A DNA stretch of 64,000 nt from NCBI GenBank assembly GCA_016208315.1, contig JACQYF010000075.1, positions 32,871 through 96,870 of the forward strand. Reading direction: 5' to 3'. The position numbers and the translations under genes are program-made. The notes beneath the pieces were generated by a model. The model did no database searches. It saw nothing but the letters and a program-made list of their open reading frames with translations, and was not told where the DNA came from. Positions within the stretch are counted from its first letter, which is position 1. Every line of letters begins with the position of its first letter. Origin of the DNA: Chloroflexota bacterium. GTDB lineage: Bacteria > Chloroflexota > Anaerolineae > UBA4142. Below, piece after piece: positions 8,899 to 17,642 of the stretch.

Positions 8899-8942
8899 CT
8901 GGAAATTGCAAGTTAAAAGTTGGAAGTTAGAAGTTGGAGTGG
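8899..8942. repeat. Direct AAGTTGGA-word array
   Basis: Four imperfect same-direction copies (AAGTTAAA, AGTTGGA, AGTTAGA, AGTTGGAG) lie just upstream of the GH57 start codon. I see no matching inverted arm. Confidence 0.6.
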
Positions 8943-9002
8943 TGGCGGGATTATAGCATAGAACCCGGTCGCTGACGAAAATGGAAAAGGAGAGAAGCGC
9001 GC

Positions 9003-9030
9003 TTGCCGCATCCATAAATCAGAGTATAAT
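9003..9030 (+). promoter_or_regulatory. Predicted sigma-70 promoter for the Uma2-like gene
   Basis: TTGCCG (9003-9008) and a perfect TATAAT (9025-9030) are separated by 16 bases, giving a leader of only about 15 bases before the ATG at 9051. Confidence 0.6.
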
Positions 9031-9050
9031 GTTTTGCAGTGGAGGGTACT

Positions 9051-9602
9051 ATGGTTGTTGCGACGAAACTCATGACCGCCGACGAGTTGCTGCGATTGCC
9101 GCGCGGTCGCTATCGGTATGAGTTGGTGAAAGGAGAACTGATTCAGATGACTCCCGCAGGCGCACGACACGGCGTTGTGGCTCTCAAGATAGGCGCGCGG
9201 TTAGAAGCATTTGTCGAAAGTAAGCAGTTGGGTGTTGTTTGCGCTGCGGAGACCGGCTTTGTTCTCGCCTATGATCCTGATACGGTGCGCGCTCCTGACG
9301 CGGCTTTCATTTCAAAGGCACGTATTCCCAAGGAAGGAATGCCGGAAGCATATTGGCCCCTTGCGCCAGACCTTGCCGTCGAGGTGGTATCTCCAAGGGA
9401 TACCGCGAGCGAAGTGCAGACCAAAGTGGTCGAGTGGATCAATGCGGGCACGCGTTTGGTTTGGGTCGTTGACCCCAAAACGCAAACCGTGACCGTGTAC
9501 CATTCTCTTGCCGAGGTGCGCGTGTTGACGGTGAACGACATGCTTGACGGCGCGGATGTCGTGCCGGGTTTCGAGAGCGCCGTGAAAGAAATCTTTGCTT
9601 GA
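9051..9602 (+). CDS. Uma2 family (DUF820) restriction-endonuclease-fold protein
   Basis: This 183-residue protein has the family pattern MTADELLRLP, YELVKGELI, a variable helix, then APDAAFI and DLAVEVVSP, ending with a KVVEWINAGTRLVWVVDP strand-helix unit. The acidic and lysine residues of the PD-(D/E)XK fold (D in APDAAFI, EVVSP and a downstream K) appear present. The ATG at 9051 has GGAGGG a few bases upstream, while an in-frame GTG at 9039 is less likely. Uma2 proteins are common in cyanobacteria and Chloroflexota, often in many copies, and their role is unknown. The aconitase gene follows 17 bases later and may be co-transcribed. Confidence 0.8.
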   Translation: MVVATKLMTADELLRLPRGRYRYELVKGELIQMTPAGARHGVVALKIGARLEAFVESKQLGVVCAAETGFVLAYDPDTVRAPDAAFISKARIPKEGMPEAYWPLAPDLAVEVVSPRDTASEVQTKVVEWINAGTRLVWVVDPKTQTVTVYHSLAEVRVLTVNDMLDGADVVPGFESAVKEIFA

Positions 9603-9619
9603 TACTTGAAGGAGAAGAA

Positions 9620-11545
9620 ATGGGTGAGAATCTAGCGCGCAAAATAATTGGCTCGCATCTCGTCGGCGGCAAGATGGTTCCGGGCGAAGAAATCGCCATT
9701 CGGATTGACCAGACCTTAACGCAGGATGCGACCGGCACGATGGCCTATTTGCAGTTCGAGGCGATGGGCATTCCGCAGGTCAAGACCCAAGTGTCGGTTT
9801 CTTACGTGGACCACAATATGCTGCAGACCGGGTTTGAAAACGCGGACGACCATCGCTTTTTGCAGACCTTTGCGTCCAAATACGGCATTTATTTTTCGCG
9901 GCCCGGCAACGGGATCTGCCACCAAGTGCATCTCGAGCGTTTCAGCGCGCCGGGGATGACACTGCTCGGCAGCGATTCGCACACGCCGACGAGCGGCGGC
10001 GCAGGCATGCTCGCCATCGGCGCGGGCGGCCTCGATATTGCCGTGGCGATGGGCGGCGGCGCATTCTATCTCACAATGCCCAAAATCGTCGGCGTCCATC
10101 TCAAAGGGCGTTTGCAGCCGTGGGTTACGGCCAAAGATATTATTCTGGAAATGCTGCGCCGTCTCACCGTCAAAGGCGGCGTCGGGAAAATTTTCGAATA
10201 TTTTGGCGAGGGCTTGCAGGATTTGGAGGTGCCGGCGCGCGGGACGATCACGAACATGGGCGCGGAACTCGGCGCGACGACTTGTATTTTCCCGAGCGAT
10301 GCGAACACGCGCAAATATTTCCGCGCGCAAGGCCGCGAAGCCGCCTGGCAGGAGTTGCAGCGCGATCCCGATTCCACCTACGACGAAATGATCGAACTGG
10401 ATCTGAATGCCCTCGAACCATTGATTGCCAAGCCGTCCAGTCCGGACAACGTCGTGCCGTTGAGCGAGGTTGAGGGTACGCCGGTCGCCCAGGTCTGCAT
10501 CGGCTCGTGCACCAACTCGTCGTACATGGACTTGATGCTGACCGCGACTGTCTTGCGCGGCAAAACCATCGCCCCCGAAGTCTCGATGACGCTCACGCCC
10601 GGCTCGAAGCAAGTCTATACGATGATTGCGCGCAACGGCGCGTTGACCGATATGATCGCCGCGGGCGCGCGCATTCTCGAATCGGGCTGCGGGCCGTGCA
10701 TCGGGATGGGCCAGGCGCCGCCGACCGGCGCGGTGAGTCTGCGGTCGTTCAATCGAAACTTTGAGGGCCGCAGCGGCACGCCGGGCGATCAAGTTTACCT
10801 TTGTAGTCCCGAAGTGTGCGCGGCGTCCGCGTTGACGGGCGTAATTACCGATCCGCGCAAATTGGGGGCCTATCCGAAGGTTGAGTTGCCCGAAGAGTAC
10901 ATGCTTGACGACAATATGCTCCTATCGCCGTCGAAAGAACCGGAGAAGGTCGCGATCCTGCGCGGGCCCAACATCAAGCCGCTGCCGTTGGCCGCCGCCC
11001 AGCCCAACACCGTGCGCGGCGAGGTCCTTTTGAAGGTCGGCGACAACATCACAACCGATCACATCATGCCCGCGGGGGCCAAGATTCTGCCGCTGCGCTC
11101 CAACGTGCCGGCGATCAGCGAGTACGTGTTTACGCGGGTAGACCCCGAATTCCCAAAGCGCGCCAAGGAAAAGGGCGGCGGCTTTGTCGTCGGCGGCGAG
11201 AACTATGGGCAGGGTTCGTCGCGGGAACACGCGGCGCTCGCGCCCATGTACCTCGGCCTGAGAGCGGTGATATGCAAGTCCATCGCGCGCATTCACTATG
11301 CCAACCTGATCAACTTTGGCATCGTCCCGCTCACCTTCGCGGACAAAGCCGATTACGACCAGATCGCGCAGGGGGATGTGCTCGAAATTGCGGACATCGG
11401 CGGGCAGTTGAATCGGGGCAAGCGCGTCACGTTGGTGAACGTAACCAAAGGAACCGAAATCGCGCTGGAGCATGCGCTAACGCCGCGGCAAGTCAAGATC
11501 GTGCTCGCGGGCGGGCTGCTGAACGAGATCAAGCAGGGGGCGTGA
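9620..11545 (+). CDS. Aconitate hydratase, Aquifex-type
   Basis: This 641-residue enzyme isomerises citrate and isocitrate in the TCA cycle. The [4Fe-4S] ligand motifs are visible as CIGSCTNSS and SGCGPCIG. Substrate-binding motifs include SDSHTPTSGG near the N-terminus and GENYGQGSSREHAA in the swivel domain. The length matches the compact aconitase group with the order of the mitochondrial enzyme. The ATG at 9620 has AAGGAGAAG just ahead; an earlier in-frame ATG is inside the upstream gene. A short segment reading VVPLSEVEG, between the catalytic parts, is encoded by a GTTGAGCGAGGTTGAGGG sequence that resembles the mobile repeat words seen elsewhere in the window. Confidence 0.92.
   Translation: MGENLARKIIGSHLVGGKMVPGEEIAIRIDQTLTQDATGTMAYLQFEAMGIPQVKTQVSVSYVDHNMLQTGFENADDHRFLQTFASKYGIYFSRPGNGICHQVHLERFSAPGMTLLGSDSHTPTSGGAGMLAIGAGGLDIAVAMGGGAFYLTMPKIVGVHLKGRLQPWVTAKDIILEMLRRLTVKGGVGKIFEYFGEGLQDLEVPARGTITNMGAELGATTCIFPSDANTRKYFRAQGREAAWQELQRDPDSTYDEMIELDLNALEPLIAKPSSPDNVVPLSEVEGTPVAQVCIGSCTNSSYMDLMLTATVLRGKTIAPEVSMTLTPGSKQVYTMIARNGALTDMIAAGARILESGCGPCIGMGQAPPTGAVSLRSFNRNFEGRSGTPGDQVYLCSPEVCAASALTGVITDPRKLGAYPKVELPEEYMLDDNMLLSPSKEPEKVAILRGPNIKPLPLAAAQPNTVRGEVLLKVGDNITTDHIMPAGAKILPLRSNVPAISEYVFTRVDPEFPKRAKEKGGGFVVGGENYGQGSSREHAALAPMYLGLRAVICKSIARIHYANLINFGIVPLTFADKADYDQIAQGDVLEIADIGGQLNRGKRVTLVNVTKGTEIALEHALTPRQVKIVLAGGLLNEIKQGA
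10454..10479. repeat. Short repeat-like insert within the aconitase gene
   Basis: The sequence encoding VPLSEVEG resembles a dispersed TGAGCGAAGTCGAAGG-type element translated in frame. Identification is from memory of similar elements and is tentative. Confidence 0.4.
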
Positions 11546-11598
11546 GTAGTCTGGCAATATGACAGACGAGGAGGATAGGCGTCCTCTAACGCCGTCCA

Positions 11599-11616
11599 GC
11601 GCGCTAGAGAGCGCGC
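11599..11616. terminator. GC-rich hairpin downstream of aconitase
   Basis: Seven-base arms GCGCGCT and AGCGCGC (11599-11605 and 11610-11616) flank AGAG. No T-tract follows, so termination is uncertain. Confidence 0.4.
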
Positions 11617-11676
11617 ACCCCTCGAATGTGACATTGTCAAAATAGTCAGACCGAAACAATTAGAGGAATAGGCGCC

Positions 11677-11937
11677 ATGCCGACCGTTAGCCAATTTTAT
11701 GGAATACACGTCATGATGCGGTACAGTGAAAGGCATGGCCCGCATTTTCATGCCGAATATGCGGGCGAGAAAGCGCAGATCTCGATCCTGAATGGAGAAG
11801 TGTTGAGCGGTAAACTGCGGGGACGCGCTTATCGCCTTATTCTCGAATGGCTCGCGCTCCATCGAGAGCAATTGATGGATAACTGGGAGCGTGCGCGTCG
11901 GCACGAAAAAGTTGAATGGATTGAGGGTCTCGATTGA
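11677..11937 (+). CDS. DUF4160 family protein
   Basis: This 86-residue protein shows the DUF4160 pattern GIHVMMRYSERHGPHFHAEY, then AQISILNGEVLSGKL and a C-terminal helix with ALHREQLMDNWE. The HxPHFH motif is characteristic of the family. These proteins are usually encoded directly next to a DUF2442 gene, as here (21 bases apart), and the pair is often predicted to be a toxin-antitoxin-like module; that role is not proven. The ATG has a GAGGA site upstream. Confidence 0.8.
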   Translation: MPTVSQFYGIHVMMRYSERHGPHFHAEYAGEKAQISILNGEVLSGKLRGRAYRLILEWLALHREQLMDNWERARRHEKVEWIEGLD

Positions 11938-11958
11938 TCAAGTCGAAAGGAAAGACGT

Positions 11959-12891
11959 ATGGAAGACATGGTCGTCAGCAAGTATCCCGACATCGTGGAA
12001 ATCACGAGTGTCGAACCTCTGGCTGGGTTCGCCGTGCGTGTGACGTTTACAGACGGTTCACAGCGCGTGATTGATCTAGAACCATATTTGTTTGGACCTG
12101 TCTTTGAACCGCTTCGCAGCGATCCTAGCATGTTTCGACGCGTCTTTGTGGATCACGGTGTGCTCACCTGGCCAAATGGCGCGGACATTGATACGGACAC
12201 ACTATACTATGAAGGTCCGCCCCCTTGGGCGCAGAAAGAGCCGGCTCCGGTCACGAATCAGCGCGGCCAAGTCTCGGAAACGAAAGGTGTTACGCGCCTA
12301 GCGGGCTGCCCAAGTTCAGAATTGCACTGCCAAAGTAGTAGGGTAACAACGAAAGTGGCGGGAAGAACCCCGCCACTTTCGTTGCCTCATGTTTACCCCT
12401 GCATCCGCAGCACGAACACCAGGAAAACGATCAGCAGCACGATGATGAAGATGGCGAGGATGGTGCCGCGGTTGCGGCGCCAGTCCGCCGAACTCACGGT
12501 GGGCATGCCGACCGTGGGCGCGCGCGTCGTGGGCGGCAGCACCTCCGCTTGCGCCTTGGCGCTCTCGCGCAGTTTTTTGACGCGCAGCCAGGCACGCGCC
12601 TCGCGCGCCGGTTCGTTCTCCGGGTTGATCGCCAGCGCCTGTTCCATGCACGTCAGCGCGTCGTCAATGTCCGCCGTCGTTCCGCCGCGCCACAGCCACG
12701 CCTGTTCATTCTGCGCGTCGAGTTCCGTCGCGTGCTTGAACAATTCGTGCGCCTGTGTCTTGTCTCCCTTTTGCAGCGCCGCTTGTCCTTGCTCGACCAA
12801 GCGCGACGCCTCCTCCGCAGCATCCGGCGAAGACGGCGGCGCGCCGGATTCAAACGCCAAAGCCCATTCCAAGCCGGCTTGCGCCTGCTGA
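11959..12891 (+). CDS. DUF2442 protein with its normal stop missing
   Basis: Residues 1-90 match DUF2442: ITSVEPLAGFAVRVTF, VIDLEPYLFG, VFEPLRSDPSMF and TWPNGADIDTDTLYYEG. Family members normally end within a few residues of LYYEG (about position 12225). Here the frame stays open to 12891 and reads for more than 160 codons antisense to the TPR gene. The extra part is Pro, Ser and Ala rich and shows no domain, so it is probably not a functional extension. Either the stop was lost or a small frameshift occurred; the +1-type frame reaches a stop at 12301. The conserved part is well supported, the printed end is not. It follows the DUF4160 gene with AAGGAAAG as ribosome binding site. Confidence 0.55.
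   Translation: MEDMVVSKYPDIVEITSVEPLAGFAVRVTFTDGSQRVIDLEPYLFGPVFEPLRSDPSMFRRVFVDHGVLTWPNGADIDTDTLYYEGPPPWAQKEPAPVTNQRGQVSETKGVTRLAGCPSSELHCQSSRVTTKVAGRTPPLSLPHVYPCIRSTNTRKTISSTMMKMARMVPRLRRQSAELTVGMPTVGARVVGGSTSACALALSRSFLTRSQARASRAGSFSGLIASACSMHVSASSMSAVVPPRHSHACSFCASSSVACLNNSCACVLSPFCSAACPCSTKRDASSAASGEDGGAPDSNAKAHSKPACAC
12347..12384. terminator. Perfect 16-bp hairpin between convergent genes
   Basis: Arms 12347-12362 and 12369-12384 are exact complements around a six-base loop. It lies between the convergent DUF2442 and TPR genes and probably ends both transcripts, though no clear T-tract is present on either strand. Confidence 0.7.
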
Positions 12892-13442
12892 TTGTCCGGT
12901 TTGAGCGCCAGAACCTGGTTGAGAGCCGAGATCATTTCCTTGGGGTTATCGGTCAAACCCGCGCGCCAAATCCAGCCCTGCTCATTTGTATCGTCCAATT
13001 CCGTTGCCCGCTTGACGAGGACATACGCCGAGGATTTTTGCCCCACGTCAGCCAGCCAGCGGCTGAGTGAAATCAGCGATTCAACCTGCTCGATCGTGCT
13101 CTCTTGAATTTTTTGCGTGACGTGCCGGTCGAGTTGCTCGCGCGCCTCGGCATGGTCCGGGGCGAGCGCGCGCGCGCTGGCCCAACTCGTGATGGCGTCG
13201 TCAAGGTCCGAAGTGGTCGCGGCACGGCCCAGCCACGCGCCGAGATGGTTGGGATCGAGTTCCGTGGCGCGGGCATAGAACGCGTAGGCGCGCGCGCGAT
13301 CGCCGGCGGCTTGCGCTTCTTCGGCGTGCTTGAGGACGGTTTTCAGGTCTTCCCAGGGACTGGAGCTCATTTCGTCATTTGGCGAGATGGCCGATAACAA
13401 ATCCGAGGTTTGGCGGGGGGCGTGTGGGTTTGGATTGTCCAT
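12393..13442 (-). CDS. TPR-repeat protein with C-terminal membrane anchor
   Basis: This 349-residue protein contains at least four TPR-like helix pairs. Repeated segments such as AYAFYARATELDPNHLGAWL, AYVLVKRATELDDTNEQGWI and AHELFKHATELDAQNEQAWL are spaced about 95 residues apart, so the protein itself seems to be a triplication. A basic segment (ADWRRNRG) precedes one C-terminal transmembrane helix, indicating a tail-anchored protein with the TPR part in the cytoplasm. It lies last in the minus-strand signalling block, so it may be a scaffold for the sensor proteins encoded upstream. The partner proteins cannot be read from sequence. Confidence 0.8.
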   Translation of the reverse strand: MDNPNPHAPRQTSDLLSAISPNDEMSSSPWEDLKTVLKHAEEAQAAGDRARAYAFYARATELDPNHLGAWLGRAATTSDLDDAITSWASARALAPDHAEAREQLDRHVTQKIQESTIEQVESLISLSRWLADVGQKSSAYVLVKRATELDDTNEQGWIWRAGLTDNPKEMISALNQVLALKPDNQQAQAGLEWALAFESGAPPSSPDAAEEASRLVEQGQAALQKGDKTQAHELFKHATELDAQNEQAWLWRGGTTADIDDALTCMEQALAINPENEPAREARAWLRVKKLRESAKAQAEVLPPTTRAPTVGMPTVSSADWRRNRGTILAIFIIVLLIVFLVFVLRMQG

Positions 13443-13493
13443 GGCTATTTTGATTGCTCGACGACATCGGTCAGTTCGGCTTGAGGCACGCGG

Positions 13494-15731
13494 TTAAGTG
13501 GGCGGAGGCGAAGCGGAACGCGCCGAGCGGGGCAAATCCAGAATCTGCGTCGAACCGACGTAGGGTTTGGTCTCGTAGCGTGTAATGCGGCGCAGCTGGT
13601 CCACGATCTCGACCATGCGTTGGGTTTGCGTTTCGATCAGCACGAGTTCCTTTTGAATATCCGGCGATGCGATGCTCGGTTTCATGCGCCGCATCTGAGT
13701 GAGAATCACGGTGAGGGGCTGGCTCAATTCGTGCGCGGCCGCGCCGGCCAGCTCCACCGCGGCGGCCAGTTTTTCCGCCTCCGCCAACTGCTGCTGCGCG
13801 GCGCTCAGTTCGTCGAGCGCGCGCGTGGCTTCGTAAAAGAGCCGCGCATTCTCCAGCGCGCTCGCGGCCTGGTCCGCAAAGATCGTCAACAGCTCGATTT
13901 CCTCCGGCTTGAAGACGCGCTGTGGGTTTTCCGCGATGGAGAGGATGATGCCCAGCACCTGGTTGCGCGCCACGATCGGCGTGATGAGCGCGGCCTTGGC
14001 GTGGAACGTTTCTTCGAGCATTGGAAAATTGTGGACCGATCGTTCGCGGCCGTCTTCGGTCAGCGCCACCGCCGCATGATCTTGAACGATGGCTTGCAGC
14101 GGCGAGCCATTGTTGGCCGAGAAATACAATTTGCGAATCGAGTCCCGCGGCATGGTCGAACTCGACGCGCCGTGAAACGTGTTCGTCTCGGGATTGAACA
14201 AGAACAGATTGCACGTGTCCATGTGGACGAGCGCGCACGCCGATTGGACGATTTGGTCGAGCACGGCTTCGGGACTGAGCGTCGCGTTGATCGTTTTGGA
14301 GATATTGGCGAGGGCGCTCAAATGCCGCCGCCGTTCGTGGATGCGCTGCTCCAAGTCGCGCGAGTGCGCGGTGGCCCGGCGAATCAGTTGGTCGCGTTCG
14401 ACCGCGACTTGGGTGAGCGTGGCGGCGCGGAGTTCCTCGGCGAGCCGGAGTTCTTCCAGCCGCCGCGACGACTCGTAAAGCAGACGCGCATTCTCCAGCG
14501 CCAGAGCCGACTGATCGGCGAGCTGTGTAATGACCTCGATCTCTTCCGCGCTAAAAATCCGTTCCGTCGAACGATCGGCGCAAACGAGCAAGCCGTGGAC
14601 CTGCTCGTGAATGGTCAGCGGCACAATGAGCGCGACATCGCCTTCCAGACCGACGGGCACGGCCCGGCGCGGCAGTAAGCTCCAGACCGCGTGCGCGTTA
14701 CGATCCAGATTGCAGATGGCCGCCGCGGCGCGCTGCTCGACGATCTTTTGTGCTGCGGTCGCCGTGCCGGCGGAGAAATACAACTGGCGGATCATGTCAC
14801 GCGCCATCGCGGAACTGGCCGCGCCGTGGTAGGTATCCGCGTCGGGATTATACAGGAACAGGGTACATTCGGCGGCATGAATCAGCGCCGCGCCGCGCTC
14901 GACGATTTCGTCGAGGAGCGGCTCGGGATTGAGGGTCGCGTTGATCAGGCGCGAGATTTCGGCGAGGTTCTGGATGGTTTCCGTGCGCTCGGCGACGCGC
15001 GCTTCCAACTCCAACGCGTGCGCCTGAACTTGCTGGACGAGTTGGTCGCGTTCGGCGGCGACGGCGGCGAGTTCCTGGGCGCGCTGCTCGAGGGTCAGGT
15101 TGGCTTGTTCCAACTCGACGATTTTCGCTTCGAGCTGGACGGTTTTTTGCTCGCCATATTGCTGCAAAAACTCGCGCTGCTCTTCGACCGGCGGCGGTTC
15201 CGGCTCAGCCGGCTCAAGCGACTTGGCCGGCAATGCTTCGATCACCTGCTCTTCCAAACGCGGGGAAGGCGCGGGTTGGACCGGCTCCGCGACGAGCGGA
15301 TGAGCGGGCGCGGGGAGCTGCCAATCCGACCACTCGTCGGCGTGGCGGCGCGGGGAACGGGTGTGCCGTTTCAAGCACGACTCGACGATGCCCAGCGCGG
15401 CGTTCGCGTCGTCACTGCGCGCGAGGATGGCCTCCGCGCCGAGCATCTGCGCGAATTGGCGATCGTCGTCAGACACCAGCGTCGAAGTCACAAACAGAAA
15501 GGGAATGACGCGAAAATCGGGACGGCTCTTGACTTCGCGGATGAACGTAAAACCGTCCATGCGCGGCATGAGGATATCGGAGAGGATGAGATCAGGGGGA
15601 TCGCGGGTGATCGCGACCAAGCCCTGAATCGCGTCCGGCGCGGTGGCTACGGCGTAACCGGCGGCCTCCAATGTGTGTTTCAACCGAGCGCGTTGCGCGG
15701 GGTCGTCGTCCACAACCAGAATTTTTGCCAT
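13494..15731 (-). CDS. Response regulator receiver-GAF-GAF-HisKA hybrid without ATPase domain
   Basis: The 745-residue protein has a canonical receiver domain (KILVVDDDPAQR, phospho-acceptor in SDILMPRMDG, residues 1-125), a Pro-rich linker, a coiled coil (about 195-255) and two similar GAF domains (about 270-440 and 475-645). Each GAF begins with an ISRLINATLNPE or ISKTINATLSPE segment. It ends with a dimerisation helix carrying the phospho-histidine motif AAAHELSQPLTVI. No HATPase domain follows: the gene stops about 75 residues after the histidine, at RYETKPYVG. Phosphorylation would need another kinase, such as the soluble one encoded two genes upstream. The start is ATG 15731; TTG at 15746 has a better spaced GAGG site and is a real alternative. 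Confidence 0.85.
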   Translation of the reverse strand: MAKILVVDDDPAQRARLKHTLEAAGYAVATAPDAIQGLVAITRDPPDLILSDILMPRMDGFTFIREVKSRPDFRVIPFLFVTSTLVSDDDRQFAQMLGAEAILARSDDANAALGIVESCLKRHTRSPRRHADEWSDWQLPAPAHPLVAEPVQPAPSPRLEEQVIEALPAKSLEPAEPEPPPVEEQREFLQQYGEQKTVQLEAKIVELEQANLTLEQRAQELAAVAAERDQLVQQVQAHALELEARVAERTETIQNLAEISRLINATLNPEPLLDEIVERGAALIHAAECTLFLYNPDADTYHGAASSAMARDMIRQLYFSAGTATAAQKIVEQRAAAAICNLDRNAHAVWSLLPRRAVPVGLEGDVALIVPLTIHEQVHGLLVCADRSTERIFSAEEIEVITQLADQSALALENARLLYESSRRLEELRLAEELRAATLTQVAVERDQLIRRATAHSRDLEQRIHERRRHLSALANISKTINATLSPEAVLDQIVQSACALVHMDTCNLFLFNPETNTFHGASSSTMPRDSIRKLYFSANNGSPLQAIVQDHAAVALTEDGRERSVHNFPMLEETFHAKAALITPIVARNQVLGIILSIAENPQRVFKPEEIELLTIFADQAASALENARLFYEATRALDELSAAQQQLAEAEKLAAAVELAGAAAHELSQPLTVILTQMRRMKPSIASPDIQKELVLIETQTQRMVEIVDQLRRITRYETKPYVGSTQILDLPRSARSASPPPT

Positions 15732-15778
15732 CAGCAAACCCGTCAAACTTGCGCCTCGTGGAACGCGTCACGCGGCCA

Positions 15779-17563
15779 TTATACCTCTAAACCCTCCGCG
15801 TGTCCAGAGCTTTCCTGGATAGCCGGCAGCATTGGCCGCAGTTTCAGTTTGCCGCCGGCCACGACGCGCAGCAACGCATCCACAATATCCGGGTCGAATT
15901 GCGTAGCGCGATTGACCTTGATCTCCTCGATAGCGTCTTCCATCGTCAGCCCGGGCCGATAGGGCCGGTTCGAAGTCATCGCATCCAGGGTATCCAGGAC
16001 GGCGAGCATCCGCCCCTCAATCGGTATTTCCGTACCGGCCAGCCCAAACGGATACCCCTTGCCGTCGTAGCGTTCTTGATGATAAAGGATATAGGGCAGA
16101 ACCTGGCGCAACTGGCTGATGGATTCCAACATCTTGGCGCCCAAGACCGGATGTTTTTTCATCTCCGCCCATTCGTCGTCAGTCAAGGGCCCCGGCTTGA
16201 GGAGAATGGCATCGCTCACGCCGATTTTGCCAATATCGTGCAGCAACGAACCGATTTCCAAAACCTCGATCTGTTCGCGCGACCAGCCCAACTCGCGCGC
16301 GGTTTCCAACGCGATGGTCGTGACGCGTTCCGAATGCCCGGCCGTGTACGGATCACGCGCTTCGACCGCGTTGGTGATCACTTTGACCGTTTCCGTAAAG
16401 GCGCGCCTGAGATCGGAGTAAAGCTGCGCGTTCCCGAGCGCGATCGAGCTTTGGATCGCAAAGCCGGCGAGCGAGTCGCGGTCTTGTTCGTCAAATGGCG
16501 TGCCGTCGGTTTTGTTCAAGACCTCTAAAACGCCGATGGTATGTTCTTTGCTGATGAGTGGAACGCATAACAGAGAATGCGTGACTTGGGCCGTGCTCGC
16601 GTCCACGTCTACATAGTGGCGCGGGTCCGCTTTTGGGTCGTTGACGATCAAGGGCTTGCCGCTGCGGGCCACCGCGCCCGCGATACCCGCGCCGGGCGGC
16701 AGCCGCGTATCGCTGAGCTGCGTTCCTGCGGGTCCGAGTGCCACCTTGAAGATCAGCTCGTCCGTGTCAGGGTCTACCAGCAAGAGCGAACCCGCTTCGC
16801 ACTGGAGTAATTCAGTGGCTTTTTCCAAGATCACGCGCAGCACCCGGTCGAGATCCAGACTAAACGTGAGCTGGCGGCCAATCTCGATGAGGTTTGCCAG
16901 TTGGATATTGCTGCGCTGCATTTGCTTGTAGAGTGCGGCATTTTCGAGCGCCGCGGCCGCTTGGGTGGTCAGCGCCGTAACCAGTTCCAAATCGTCCTGG
17001 GTGAGTGGCGGCTGATTGACCCGGCGATTGATGGCGAGCGCGCCGACCACACTTTTGGGCCGTCCCGCCACCGGGGGCGGAATCAGCGGCACGACAATCG
17101 CGGAACCGATCTGGTCCGGTTTGGCAAAGAACTTTGGGTATTGTTGCGCATCCACCGGGCCAACGAGGAGCACGGCTTCGCGATGCCCCATCACCCAGCC
17201 GACCACACCCTCGCCCGGCTTGAGCCGCGTTTGCGCGATTACGTGCTCCGGCAAATGGCTGGCTCCGGCGATGTATAGATCGCCGTGATATTCGTCAATC
17301 AGCACCAGCGCGGCGTCATCCGCGCAGACCAGATGGATCGCCGCGTCCACCATTTTCTCAATGAGCGGCTCCCATTCCAGCGTGGCGCTCAACTCTGCGC
17401 CAGTCACGTAGAGCGCGGAAAGGTCCGCGTAGCGACGGCGCAGCTCGTCGGCCACCTCGCGCGGGATAAACGATTCCGGCTCGGTGGCTGGCTCGGGAGT
17501 GGTAGGCGGCGGCGCGGTTTTGTTTTCGACTGGCGGGTGACTATCCAAATTTTGTCTCGTCAT
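15779..17563 (-). CDS. GAF-GAF-HD-GYP c-di-GMP phosphodiesterase
   Basis: This 594-residue protein has two GAF domains (about residues 50-215 and 240-395) followed by an HD-GYP domain. The HD-GYP residues are intact: AGHSERV, LLHDIGKIG, KKHP, YHQERYDGKGYP and DTLDAMTSNRPYR. Such enzymes hydrolyse cyclic di-GMP, and GAF domains usually sense small ligands. An upstream in-frame ATG at 17623 lies in a GGGAGTAT-word repeat and would add junk residues, so ATG 17563 is preferred. It sits between the hybrid kinase-like protein and a soluble histidine kinase in the same orientation, indicating a c-di-GMP and phosphorelay block. Confidence 0.88.
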   Translation of the reverse strand: MTRQNLDSHPPVENKTAPPPTTPEPATEPESFIPREVADELRRRYADLSALYVTGAELSATLEWEPLIEKMVDAAIHLVCADDAALVLIDEYHGDLYIAGASHLPEHVIAQTRLKPGEGVVGWVMGHREAVLLVGPVDAQQYPKFFAKPDQIGSAIVVPLIPPPVAGRPKSVVGALAINRRVNQPPLTQDDLELVTALTTQAAAALENAALYKQMQRSNIQLANLIEIGRQLTFSLDLDRVLRVILEKATELLQCEAGSLLLVDPDTDELIFKVALGPAGTQLSDTRLPPGAGIAGAVARSGKPLIVNDPKADPRHYVDVDASTAQVTHSLLCVPLISKEHTIGVLEVLNKTDGTPFDEQDRDSLAGFAIQSSIALGNAQLYSDLRRAFTETVKVITNAVEARDPYTAGHSERVTTIALETARELGWSREQIEVLEIGSLLHDIGKIGVSDAILLKPGPLTDDEWAEMKKHPVLGAKMLESISQLRQVLPYILYHQERYDGKGYPFGLAGTEIPIEGRMLAVLDTLDAMTSNRPYRPGLTMEDAIEEIKVNRATQFDPDIVDALLRVVAGGKLKLRPMLPAIQESSGHAEGLEV

Positions 17564-17573
17564 TCCATTGCAC

Positions 17574-17642
17574 GTATGGGAGTATGGGAGTATGGGGGTA
17601 CTCCCACACTCCCACACTCCCATACTCCCATACTCCCATACT
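17574..17642. repeat. Inverted GGGAGTAT/GGGAGTGT word array
   Basis: Three forward copies (17574-17599) meet at least five reverse copies (17600-17642), forming a near-perfect palindrome with almost no loop. It separates the histidine kinase stop from the HD-GYP start. Confidence 0.88.

Noticed and set aside
9716..10792. A 358-codon minus-strand frame inside aconitase
   Set aside because: Rich in Arg and His with no domain, and antisense to a gene with all aconitase motifs.
12092..12301. A separate 69-codon gene overlapping the DUF2442 gene
   Set aside because: The product is basic and has no family. I keep it only as the possible alternative end of a frameshifted DUF2442 gene.
13471..14238. 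A separate 255-codon gene at the 3' end of the REC-GAF-GAF-HisKA gene
   Set aside because: It is an alternative frame on the same strand with low-complexity Arg/His-rich product, while the main frame keeps GAF and HisKA motifs to its end.
17574..17642. A possible CRISPR array in the tandem GGGAGTAT words
   Set aside because: Units are 8 bases with no spacers, are arranged as an inverted repeat, and no cas gene is present.
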